A stretch of 64,000 nt of DNA from Valencia hispanica (Eukaryota > Chordata > Actinopteri > Cyprinodontiformes > Valenciidae): positions 57,595,286 through 57,659,285 of the forward strand of contig OY747702.1 of NCBI GenBank assembly GCA_963556495.2, in the 5' to 3' direction. Position numbers and translations under genes: made by a program. Of this stretch, positions 11,175-20,875 are shown in pieces. The stretch's first letter is position 1. Every line of letters starts with the position of its first letter. The notes below the pieces were generated by a model. That model worked only from the letters and a program-made list of their open reading frames with translations, did no database searches and was not told where the DNA came from.

Positions 11175-11960
11175 CTTTCTGTATTAAAGTGGAACTGAAC
11201 CCCATGAAAAATATAACCCCGCCCCCAGACAACATTTGAAAAATTCTACCAAAGTGGGCGGTTCCAGGAGGCAACGAGGGGCGTGGCCAAGTGTGGAGGA
11301 TGAGCGGAGGGGGGAACTTGGGGGTGTGGTCACGAGGATAGTGACAGCTAACTTAATCTGACACTGAAACATGGACAGTGACCGAAGCGATGTTGGCAGT
11401 TTTGTGACTGATCAACATTCATCTGTTTTGAACATTAGCCTTTGTTAGCATTACCACTCAGAGACTGGACTCCTCCTGTCTCCCTCTGCCTTAGCAGCAC
11501 CGGCAGCGCCGGCCTCGGGCAGTGCTTACTCAGCGCTCTGAGCCAGTGGATCTCCTCCGCCATCACCGGAGGTAGAGGGAGGCTTTATGGAGCCAAGCAG
11601 CCCCGAGCCGTATCAATTCGAACACACACAGGGTGCTGAGTCAGCACTGCCCGAGGCCAGTGCTGCTGAGGCAGAGGGAGACAGGAGGAGTCCAGTCTCT
11701 GAGTGGTAATGCTAACATAGGCTAACATTCAAAACAGTATGTTAGCTATGCTAACTAAGTGCTAATGTGATAATAATGGTAACCTGAAAAACGCAATCGA
11801 TCAAAACTCACAATCCAACTCCAAACTCGCCACGGGGCCGGTATGTCTGATAGTTTTATACCGAAACCCACGGGGCATGTCTGAAACCATGCCTGTGACG
11901 TAAAGAGTGGAAAAGATGTACCGCTCTCAGCCAATCACAAATTTCAAATGCAGTAGCCAC
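11175..11960. mobile_element. Unclassified element with long internal foldback
   Basis: This block lies between two LINE-derived segments and is GC-rich with GCTAAC/GTTAGC words. Its centre is a long inverted repeat: left arm 11423-11534, right arm 11635-11737, spacer about 100 bp. The arms are nearly identical over some 100 positions, except for an extra ~9 bp in the left arm. The ends of the whole block are not sharply defined, and no transposase is present. A non-autonomous DNA element is the best guess. Confidence 0.5.
11423..11737. repeat. Inverted repeat (arms ~103-112 bp)
   Basis: Left arm begins CTGTTTTGAACATTAGCC. The right arm, in reverse complement, begins CTGTTTTGAATGTTAGCC and then follows the left arm closely through ACTGGACTCCTCCTGTCTCC to the end ACTCAGC. 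A transcript through it could form a long hairpin. Confidence 0.85.
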
Positions 11961-11961
11961 A

Positions 11962-14900
11962 CTTTAGACTAGACTTTAGACTTTAGACTTAACTTTATTC
12001 ATCCTTTTGGGATGACTCCCTCAGGGAAATTAACATTTCCAGCAGCAAACAAAAGGGTGGAGTAAGATAAATAAATAAACATATACAGAACCTTTGATTA
12101 AATAAAATAATTATATATATATAATATTGCACTGTGGCTACTGCTCCTTCCCCTCTGTCCTCCCTATTTCCTCCTCCCCCCAAGTGAGGAGTTGATGAGG
12201 GTGATTGCACGATGGACAAAAGAGTTCTTGTGTCTACTGGTCCTGCATTTGGGAAGAAGCAGTCTCTCACTGAACCCGCTCCTCTGGTTGCTGTTGACAG
12301 TGTGCAGAGGATGGCTGGTGTTGTCAAGAATATCCAGCAGTTTGTCCAGTGTCTTCATCTCTGCCACCGTCACCAGAGAGTCCAGCTTCATACCGACCAC
12401 AGAGCCGGCCCACCTGATTAGTTTATCCAGTCTGGATGTGACCTTCTTGGATATGCTGCCCCCCCAGCACACCACGGTGTAAAAGAGGATGCTGGCAACC
12501 ACAGACTGATAAAACATCCCTAGCAGTTTGCTGCAGATGTTAAAAGACAGCAGTCTCCTCAGGAAATACAGCCTGCTCTGTGTCTTCCCATACAGGTGGC
12601 TGGTGTGTGTTGTCCAGTCCAGTTTTTTATCCAGCCACAGCCCCAGGTATTTATATGAATCCACAGCCTCCACCTTAGCTCCCTCTAGCCGGACTGGTCG
12701 CGGTTTTGGTCTGGACCTCCCAAAGTCAATGAGCAGCTCGTTTGTCTTAGAGGTGTTAAGCTGTAGGTGGTTGGTGTGGCACCATGCAGCAAAGTCCCCC
12801 ACCAGTCTCCGATACTCCTCCTCTCTGTCATCCCTGATGCACCCAACAATGGCTGTGTCATCGGCATACTTCTGTGGGTGACACAGCTTCGAGTTGTAAC
12901 AAAAGTCCGAGGTGTACAGGGTGAAGAGGAGAGGGGCAAGCACTGCTCCCTGGGGTGCTCCAGTGCTGCTGAACACAGTGACAGACGTGCTGTGGCCTGT
13001 AAGAGAGGTAGTCAGAGATCCAGTCCACCAGGTGGGGGTTCACTCCCATCCTGCTCAATTTGTCCTGGATGGTGTTGAAGGCACTAGAGAAATCCAAGAA
13101 GAGAATCCTCACTGTGCCGCTTCCCTTATCCAGATGGGAGTGGGCTCGGTGTAGCAGGTAGAGGATGGCATCCTCCACACCAACACCTGGCTGGCAAGCA
13201 AACTGCAGGTTGACCTGGGCGTGCTGAAGTGGTTCTCCCAGTTCTGCAGCACAGGTCTTCAGAAGTCTTGGACACACTTTGTCCGGACCTGCTGGTTTCC
13301 TGGGCCGGATCTTCCTCAGCTGTCCTCTGACCTGGTCTGTGGTGAAGTGTGGTGGAGACTGTGTTGAGGTGGGGGAGGAGGGAAAGGGGGGTGTTGTGGT
13401 GTTTGGGGGAAGATGTGTGGAGGGAAGAAGGAGAGATGGCTGTGCTGAGGGAGGTGGTGGGGGTTGAGGGGACAGGGTCCGGTTGAACCGGTTGAAGAAG
13501 TCATTTATCTCATTCACCCTCTCCACTGTCCCCTCTGTAGCTCTGGTCTTTGAGCTGTAACCTGTAAAGGTTCTCACACCTTCCCAGACCACCCTCAGGT
13601 TGTTGTCCCCCAGCTTCTGCTCCACCTTTCTCCTGTAGCTGTCCTTAGCTTCCCTCACACAGTGCTTCACCTCCAGCTGTGCTGCCTTCATGGCCTCCCT
13701 GTCTCTGCTCCTGAAAGCAGCCTTCTTCCTGTAAAGGACAGCTTTGACTTCCTGTGTTACCCACGGCTTGTTATTAGGATAACAGCGGACTGTCTTGGCA
13801 GGGGAGACCACATCTGTGCAAAAGTTCAGGTAATCCGTCAGACAGTGTGTCATTCCCTCTATGTCCTCACCATGCGGGTCCATCAGCACATCCCAGACCG
13901 TGGTGTTAAAACAGTCTCTGAGGGCACTTTCCATCTCAGGGGACCACCTCCTTATGGATCGGGTTGTCACCATCTTCTTTTGGACCAGTGGGGTGTACAG
14001 CGGCTGTAGGTGCACCAGGTTGTGATCAGACTTCCCTAGTGGGTGAGGGGAGTAGCTCTGCATGCATCCTGTACATTTACATACAGTAGATCTATTGTCC
14101 TGTTGTTTCTGGTCGGACAGACGACAACCTGGTTGAAAACAGCCAAAGTTCAAAGTTGAGTCCAAAGTGACATGGTTAAAGTCCCCAGAGATGATCATCA
14201 GGGCCTCAGAGTGCTGTGTCTGCAGCCTTGCTGTGGCAGAGGGTATTTTCTCACCGGCAGCGGCTTCGTCATCTCTCAGAGGGATGTAAACACAGATGGT
14301 GATCACGTGACTGAACTCCCTCGGAAGATAATATGGCCGGAGACTAACGGCTGTCAGTTCGAGGTCCTGACAACATAGAACTGTCTTTACGGATATATGT
14401 CCTGGGTTACACCAACGGTTGTTCACATACATGATGAGTCCCCCACCTTTACTTTTTCCGCTCGCTTTCATGTCTCTGTTGGCTCTCACAGCTGTGAATC
14501 CCAGCAGGCCCACGTTAGCATCTGGTACGAGGTGGTTTAACCATGTCTCCGTAAAGATGAACAAGCTGCTCTCACGGTAGATCTGCTGGTTGTTCAGTGC
14601 GGACAACTCGTCAATCTTGTTTGGCAGCGAGTTCACATTTCCCATGATGACGGATGGAATCGATGGTTTGCAGCACCTCCGTTTCTCCACCCGCTCAGCC
14701 TTAAGCTTGGCCCGGCTTTGCACCCCCTGTGTCTCCTCCTCAACTCCACCGGGAAAGGGTGTCGTATTCCGGCTTGTGTTTTTGTGCGCAAAGCCAGCAG
14801 CTCCTCTCGTGAATAAGTGAGGAAACTGCCTTTTGGGAGCATTTTAAATTAAAGTTGAACAAACACAATATTTAAAAAGTAGGAATAACGTAGTTAATGT

Positions 14901-14990
14901 AGTTAAAGAAGCTAAAAGAAATTTAAAAAAAATAAAAATAGCTAAAAAAAACAAGAGAGCTATTGGAGAGGCAGCCCTTTCTCACAGCGC
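11962..14990 (-). mobile_element. CR1/L2-group LINE A, near full-length but defective
   Basis: A jockey-superfamily non-LTR retrotransposon on the minus strand. Its 3' end is at about 11962-12010, with a tail of TTTAGACT-like repeats. The ORF region spans about 14842-12164 and the 5' limit is near 14845-14990. The related LINE B lies at 57160-59890 on the other strand. Naming within the CR1/L2 group is not certain from the sequence alone. Confidence 0.85.
12164..14842 (-). pseudogene. LINE endonuclease-reverse transcriptase pseudogene (A)
   Basis: This encodes the retrotransposition enzyme: an N-terminal apurinic-type endonuclease and a reverse transcriptase. The frame opens at 14842 with LTYSREELLAL, shifts to the 14723 frame, and reads IMGNVNSLPNKIDEL and FTETWLN (endonuclease), then SGDFNHV and GKSDHNLVHL with a compensating frame disturbance between them. 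A Pro/Ser-rich stretch at about 13440-13320 precedes RKPAGPDKVCPRLLK (RT start). Part of the palm is deleted between AELGEPLQHA and NLQFACQPGVGVEDAI. FLDFSSAFNTIQ follows, and after a frameshift at about 12960-13000 come STGAPQGAVLAPLLFTLY and the catalytic YADD near 12850. The C-terminus ends at 12164. The deletion and the shifts make it non-functional. Confidence 0.88.
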
Positions 14991-16084
14991 CATGGCAACT
15001 AGTCAACTTCAACCCTAAGAGGGCAGCACTAAAACCTTTTTAGACCAAAAAGTGTAGAATTAAACAGGTTTACAGGACAATGTAAAAATATTCCCAGAAA
15101 CTGAAAGATTGCATTGGTAAAGACCCATTTATACAGTTTAGAATAAAAAAAAATTGTTTAGTGGTTAAGATACTCTTTAAAGACAGTGAAAAGTCGATAA
15201 CAGGACACACGGGATGCTCAGTTACTGGGAGCATCATCCCACTCGATGCCCCCCATCCATCAGGGCATTGCCGTTAAGCTGGATAGCAGACCAGGTGTAG
15301 CTTCCATGGAGAGAAAAACATGGTTTAAACAAACATATGTCTGAAATTAACAACACTGCAAAATATTCCCCTGTATAGTTGTATTTGTAAAAAAAAACAC
15401 ATTTTGAATGCATTCATTTCTTGCCATGTAATTCTTATTTCAGTGCAAACCATGGTGCCAAACAAAAGGTTGAAAAACACTGGCCAAGGCAAAAGAGGCA
15501 TTTGCAGCCACAAATAAACTTCTTGTCCAGTAAGTCAAGTTTATCCTGGCGGATATAACAGACAGTAACATGATTCAAACTGTTTTGTGTCATTGTGAAC
15601 CAAAGCCAAGTTCTGAGCCTGTGGAGGAGATGAAAACCTCTCCCAAACAAATTGCTTTCAAAAACATGTTCCACCAAGTAGTGAAAAGACTGCACAGACA
15701 AGCTCTTTTAGGCTCGAGTTTACATCATGCTTGTTTTATTGTTAGTTCAATTTAAATATGTTCACTTCTCATTAATGTTCAAGCCTTCTTCTCATCATCA
15801 ACAATTTAAAATCCCCCTCTGCTTTCATTGTAGCACCTACCTGCAGCTCTGCAGTTCTTGCTCTCCCTGTCTCACCTTTCCCAGTTTCTAGATGAATGTC
15901 ATCTGATCTGTAATATGAAAACAGTGAACATGAATAAGGTATATAAAAATACTGATGGAAGGCTAGTGCAATTTTAAAATCAGGTTTGTTATATTATTAT
16001 AAACATTTAATAACAGCACTGGCCCCTGGTGGCCCCTATCTAGAGGTGCCTATGTGAAAGCATATCTTCCAAGGTTAGACACAT
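14991..16084. other. No gene recognised
   Basis: About 1.1 kb of AT-rich sequence. A 61-codon frame at 15570-15755 has no recognisable feature. Confidence 0.35.
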
Positions 16085-16507
16085 TCAACAACAAGACAAT
16101 TCAAGGTGCTTTGGGTGATTAGAGGGTAAAATAAAAGCAGCAATAAACCAATGGTAAAAGCATGAAATCAAACATTAGAGACACATAACATAACACATTT
16201 TAAACATATCACATTCCAGCTATCATTAATCGCATGATACATCAATGCATTATTCAACGGCAGCTCTAAACAGATGTTTTTTAGCTTTAATTTAAAGAAA
16301 CTAAGTATAATTCCAGCAGCTTTGCAGTGGTCTGGAAGTTTGTTTCAGATAAGAGGAGCATAGAAACTGAAAGCTGCTTCTCAATGTTCGATTCTGATTC
16401 TAGGGATGATTAGTAGACCGGAGTTGGAAGACCTGAGTGGTCTGGGGGGTTGATATAGTAACAACAGATCTTTAACATACTTTGGTCCTAAGCCATTCAA
16501 TGATTTA
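16085..16507 (-). mobile_element. LINE D relic, 3' segment (interrupted copy)
   Basis: Reverse-strand LINE 3' region of the same family as 8655-9065 (ACAATTCAAGGTGCTTTGGG, AACTGAAAGCTGCTTCTCAATG). It stops abruptly at the Tc1 insertion at 16508 and resumes at 18108. Confidence 0.72.
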
Positions 16508-18105
16508 CAGTGGCTTGCAAAAGTATTCGGCCCCCTTGAACTTTTCCACATTTTGTCACATTACAGCCACAAACATGAATCAATTTTATTGGAATTCCAG
16601 GTGAAAGACCAATACAAAGTGGTGTACACGTGAGAAGTGGAACGAAAATCATACATGATTCCAAACAGTTTTTACAAATAAATAACTGAAAAGTGGGGTG
16701 TGCGTAATTATTCAGCCCCCTTTGGTCTGAGTGCAGTCAGTTGCCCATAAACATTGCCTGATGAGTGCTAATGACTAAACAGAGTGCACCTGTGTGTAAT
16801 CTAATGTCAGTACAAATACAGCTGCCCTGTGACAGCCTCAGAGGTTGTCTAAGAGAATGTTGGGAGCAACAACACCATGAAGTCCAAAGAACACACCAGA
16901 CAGGTCAGGGATAAAGTTTTTGAGAAATTTAAAGCAGGCCTAGGCTACAAAAAGATTTCCCAAGCCTTGAACATCCCACGGAGCGCTGTTCAAGCGATCA
17001 TTCAGAAATGGAAGGAGTATGGCACAACTGTAAACCTACCAAGACAAGGCCGTCCACCTAAACTCACAGGCCGAACAAGGAGAGCGCTGATCAGAAATGC
17101 TGCCAAGAGGCCCATGGTGACTCTGGATGAGCTGCAGAGATCTTCAGCTCAGGTGGGGGAATCTGTCCATAGGACAACTATTAGTCGTGCACTGCACAAA
17201 GTTGGCCTTTATGGAAGAGTGGCAAGAAGAAAGCCATTGTTAAAGGAAAACCATAAGTAGTCCTGTTTGCAGTTTGCCACAAGCCATGTGGGGGACACAG
17301 CAAACATGTGGAAGAAGGTGCTCTGGTCAGATAAGACCAAAATAGAACTTTTTGGCCAAAATGCAAAACGCTATGTGTGGCGGAAAACTAACACTGCACA
17401 TCACTCTGAACACCACTGTCAAATATGGTGGTGGCAGCATCATGCTCTGGGGGTGCTTCTCTTCAGCAGGGACAGGGTAGCTGGTCAGAGTTGATGGGAA
17501 GATGGATGGAGCCAAATACAGGGCAATCTTGGAAGAAAACCTCTTGGAGTCTGCAAAAGACTTGAGACTGGGGCGGAGGTTCACCTTCCAGCAGGACAAC
17601 GACCCTAAACATAAAGCCAGGGCAACAATGGAATGGTTTAAAGCAAAATATATACATGTGTTAGAATGGCCCAGTCAAAGTCCAGATCTAAATCCAATCG
17701 AGAATCTGTTGCAAGATCTGAAAGCTGCTGTTCACAAACGCTGTTCATCTATTCTGACTGAGCTGGAGCTGTTTTGCAAAGAAGAATGGGCACGAATTTC
17801 AGTCTCTAGATGTGCAAAGCTGGTAGAGACATACCCTAAAAGACTGGCAGCTGGAATTGCAGCAAAAGGTGGTTCTACAAAGTATTGACTCAGGGGGCTG
17901 AATAATTACGCACACCCCACTTTTCAGTTATTTATTTGTAAAACATTTTTGGAATCATGTATGATTTTCGTTCCACTTCTAACATGTACACCACTTTGTA
18001 TTGGTCTTTCACGTGGAATTCCAATAAAATTGATTCATGTTTGTGGCTGTAATGTGACAAAATGTGGAAAAGTTCAAGGGGGCCGAATACTTTTGCAAGC
18101 CACAG
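16508..18105 (+). mobile_element. Complete Tc1-family DNA transposon (1598 bp)
   Basis: Starts CAGTGGCTTGCAAAAGTATT at 16508 and ends with the inverted form GCAAGCCACAG at 18105. TA flanks both sides (16506-16507, 18106-18107). The long terminal inverted repeats (about 200 bp) carry an inner partial copy of GGGGTGTGCGTAATTATTCA on each side. The element interrupts LINE D, so it is younger than that LINE. Its transposase is degraded but all segments are present. Confidence 0.93.
16877..17888 (+). pseudogene. Tc1 transposase pseudogene
   Basis: A DDE transposase starting at the ATG at 16877. The N-terminal paired-like helix-turn-helix domains are intact (KISQALNIPRSAVQAIIQKW; GRPPKLTGRTRRALIRNA). 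A TAG at 17258-17260 interrupts the frame. The same frame resumes with [20 protein letters not shown], which retains the first catalytic Asp although the usual neighbouring Glu is Lys. A frameshift at about 17410-17420 and a second in-frame TAG near 17489 follow. The rest, from 17502, contains FTFQQDNDPKHKA (second Asp) and SPDLNPIENLLQDL (catalytic Glu, with Leu where Trp is usual) and ends at 17888. With only about three lesions it is among the best-preserved transposons here, but it cannot encode an active enzyme. Confidence 0.92.
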
Positions 18106-18107
18106 TA

Positions 18108-18490
18108 TAAACTGGTAAAAATATTTAGAAGTCTATTCTCTGAGGTACAGGGAGCCAATGTAAGGATTTTAGAACTGGGGTGATGTGCTCTACTTTCCTG
18201 GTTCTAGTGAGGACACGAGCAGCAGCGTTCTGGATCAGCTGCAGCTGTCTGATTGACATGTGAGGATGCTGTTGCAGTGGTGAAGCCAACTAAAGATAAA
18301 CTCATGGATGAGTTGCGACATTCGTCCTTTAATCCTAGAAAAGTTGTTCAGGTGATAGAAGGCTGACCTTATTGTTGCCTTTATGTGACCCTGGAGGTTC
18401 AGATCTGAGTCCATTACTACACCTAGATTTCTGTCCTGATCTGTAGTTTCTAGCTGTATTAACTGAAGCTGTGTGCTGACTAATCATTCT
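18108..18490 (-). mobile_element. LINE D relic, RT C-terminal segment
   Basis: Minus-strand translation gives degraded pieces of a LINE RT C-terminus (LGVVMDSDLNLQGHIK, FYHLNNFSRI, RMSQLIHEFIFSWLHHCN). It continues the fragment at 16085-16507 across the Tc1 insertion and is cut again at 18493 by the LTR element. Confidence 0.75.
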
Positions 18491-18492
18491 AT

Positions 18493-19678
18493 TGTGATTG
18501 CATTTCTCATAAGATGAACTGAACAGACTGTTGGAAGACCACATTTCCCAGCAATCCTAGAAGTGACCCCCAACACACTCCTATTGGTCCGTGACTATCC
18601 ATGGTGACAACGGTGATGACATCACGGCCAATGGGGCTATAAGAGTGAAGTCGTGCCCATTTTCAAACTGTTCTCACTCAGAGGTTCTTAGATGAACTAC
18701 TGCTGAACAGAGGACACCTCACCGGTGAAGATTTTCTTTTGTTCTGACCCACTGGATCGGGGAAGAACTCATTTCAACGCTTCGAAGTGCTCACCCCGTT
18801 TGCATAACCAGGGTGCACAATATCAGAACTGTTCCAAGACAGTTCATTAGACGTCAACCTCCAGGCCCAGCCTGCATTTGGGCCACATGGTCCTTAAATC
18901 CTGTACAGGTTTTTTTTTTTATAACTCTTCCATTTCTTGCTCATCTACGGACACAATTTGCTCTCCTCCTAGTGGACTGGACCTCCTTCAAAGCAAAGTA
19001 GGACTGAACCGGTTCATTTATACTAATATTGTGTCTGGGCAGAGATAAATAGAGAAAATAGAGTTTTAACGAGTTAGATCTCGTTCATTGTTGGTTCAAA
19101 GTGTGTTTAAGCGCTGTACCTGTTTGCTCATTTTTGCGTCGCCGCACGCATAAGTTTGAGCTGTGTTTGAAACTGTTTGTTTTATCCTGAGCGGATCACG
19201 CCTTTCTTTCTTTTTCCTTCCTCTCCTTTCCTCTCTCTCTCTCTCTCTCTCTCGCTCCCTGATCACTCCATTGGCAGAGTCGGGCTCGGTCCGGCCTGCG
19301 TTAGCTGGTCTCAGCTGAAAGGTTTAACTCCAATGTCTTTAGACTGTCGCTAAAGCAGAGGCCTGTATGCTTCCCCCATGTGCTCCTTTAGCCAAAGCTA
19401 GGTTTATCACTCTTTCTTAGACTACATGCAGACAATTAATGTCCACAGCGTAAGAACTTATTCCTTCATCCATTGTTTAATTACCTCAGCCTTATCAGGC
19501 TGGTAATCATAAATATAAACTGAGACTGAACAATTTGCCTAAATGTTCCTGGAATCCACCAGGATGGTGCCCCTAAACTTGGTAATTTTTACATAAAATT
19601 ATTAATCTTATTAATAATTGCCCTAAGCAATTATTCATAATTATTCATAGCCAAATCCTACCTATCTGCGGCACAGCA
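18493..19678 (+). repeat. 5' LTR of element E1
   Basis: Starts TGTGATTGCATTTCTC. The first ~645 bp are matched by the 3' copy. The LTR then continues to about 19678, just before the tRNA-primer-like site. The end is placed by the PBS position, so it is less certain than the start. The two LTR copies differ by about two dozen substitutions and three small indels over ~640 bp (hand count, roughly 3.8%). Confidence 0.75.
18612..18645 (+). promoter_or_regulatory. LTR promoter: CRE-like, CCAAT and TATA motifs
   Basis: GATGACATCAC (CRE-like), then CCAAT at 18628-18632, then TATAAG at 18638-18643, spaced like an RNA polymerase II core promoter. The same three motifs are kept in the 3' LTR at about 26106-26136. 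Activity is inferred. Confidence 0.55.
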
Positions 19679-19682
19679 TAAT

Positions 19683-19700
19683 TGGTGCAGCCCGTGGGAG
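19683..19700 (+). promoter_or_regulatory. Candidate primer-binding site of E1
   Basis: TGGTGCAGCCCGTGGGAG begins with the TGG expected opposite a tRNA CCA end and sits right after the inferred 5' LTR. I could not match it confidently to one tRNA; an elongator Met tRNA is the nearest I can suggest. Confidence 0.5.
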
Positions 19701-20730
19701 GGACGTTGAGTGGACATAATTGTTCTGCATACATATAAGTAATGCAGATTGTGACATTTTTTGTTATTATTACAAACCTTGAAGTGGACAGGTGTTGGTA
19801 ACTCTTAGAAATTTCCTCCCTTGCCTTTGAAGCTCAATTAAGCTACATAGATCATTTTCAGGTGATTTTGATGCTGCATTGTGTGGTTTTGGATGTTTAA
19901 TTCAGCTTAAACAGTGGACTTTATGTTCAGAAGCTGCGACTTATCTCAGGGTGCTTTGTGCAAAACACAGGAGCCCTGAGCTAACCTGCAGTTAATGTCA
20001 TTACTACATTTTAAACTCATTATTCAAACTGCATTTAAATTGACAATCCAAAATTTTACAGAACCTGAAATTCTAAATTTAAGCCTTTTATTGTGCATGT
20101 GTAAACACAGCACCCTGTTCAAACTAGCAGTTAACTTCATGGTAACTTTTATTTATTTAAATTGCATTTAAATGAATCACTCAGATTTTCAATGTCTGTG
20201 CTCATACAACTAAACTGATTACAGTGTGCTTTGTGTTAACTGCAGATCACAGCCTAGGTTAACTTGCAGCTAATCCCATGTGCTGCTATTCCAGTGACCT
20301 AGCCTGCAGTTAACTCACCATTTTACTTGACATTTCTTAGAGAGATTTTGCAAATATATGGTGTTTGTCTTCCCTTGTGTGTAACCTTTTAAGCATGTAC
20401 GTTGCCTGAGTTAACTTCCAGAGTTAATTTGATCCTGGCTAATTTACTGCTAATCTGACTAGAGAGAGTGATTTTTCCTAACTGCATTGCTGAGATTTCC
20501 TTAAAGAGTAGGAAAAGCAATTTTAATACTTAAAGTGGGTGATAAGTCATAGACTGATCTGGCAGCCTATGCACCAGTTCGACACAAATAGCAATTTTAA
20601 CAGTGTTGGATCAGTCACAGGTTGATTTCATAGCTTGTGCACCTATTTAACCGCACATGACCACACCCATATATGTATAGGAGAGAGTGAATATTTATAA
20701 GAGGTGTTTTGAAGTGTCTGTTGAAGTGCG

Positions 20731-20870
20731 TGTTGTTGCTATTCAGCAACTCTTGACAGCTAAGGCTTGGTTGCTTTGCTGTTGTTGCTTTTCAGCAACT
20801 ATTTTGACAGCTAAGGCTTGGTTGCTTTGCCGTTGTTGCTTTTCAGCAACTCTTTTGACAGCTAATGCAT
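20731..20870 (+). repeat. Tandem repeat in E1 leader (~52 bp x ~2.7)
   Basis: Three successive units of GTTGTTGCTTTTCAGCAACT plus TTGACAGCTAAGGCTTGGTT with small variations. Each unit contains the small inverted pair GTTGCT/AGCAAC. Confidence 0.85.
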
Positions 20871-20875
20871 GGTAA

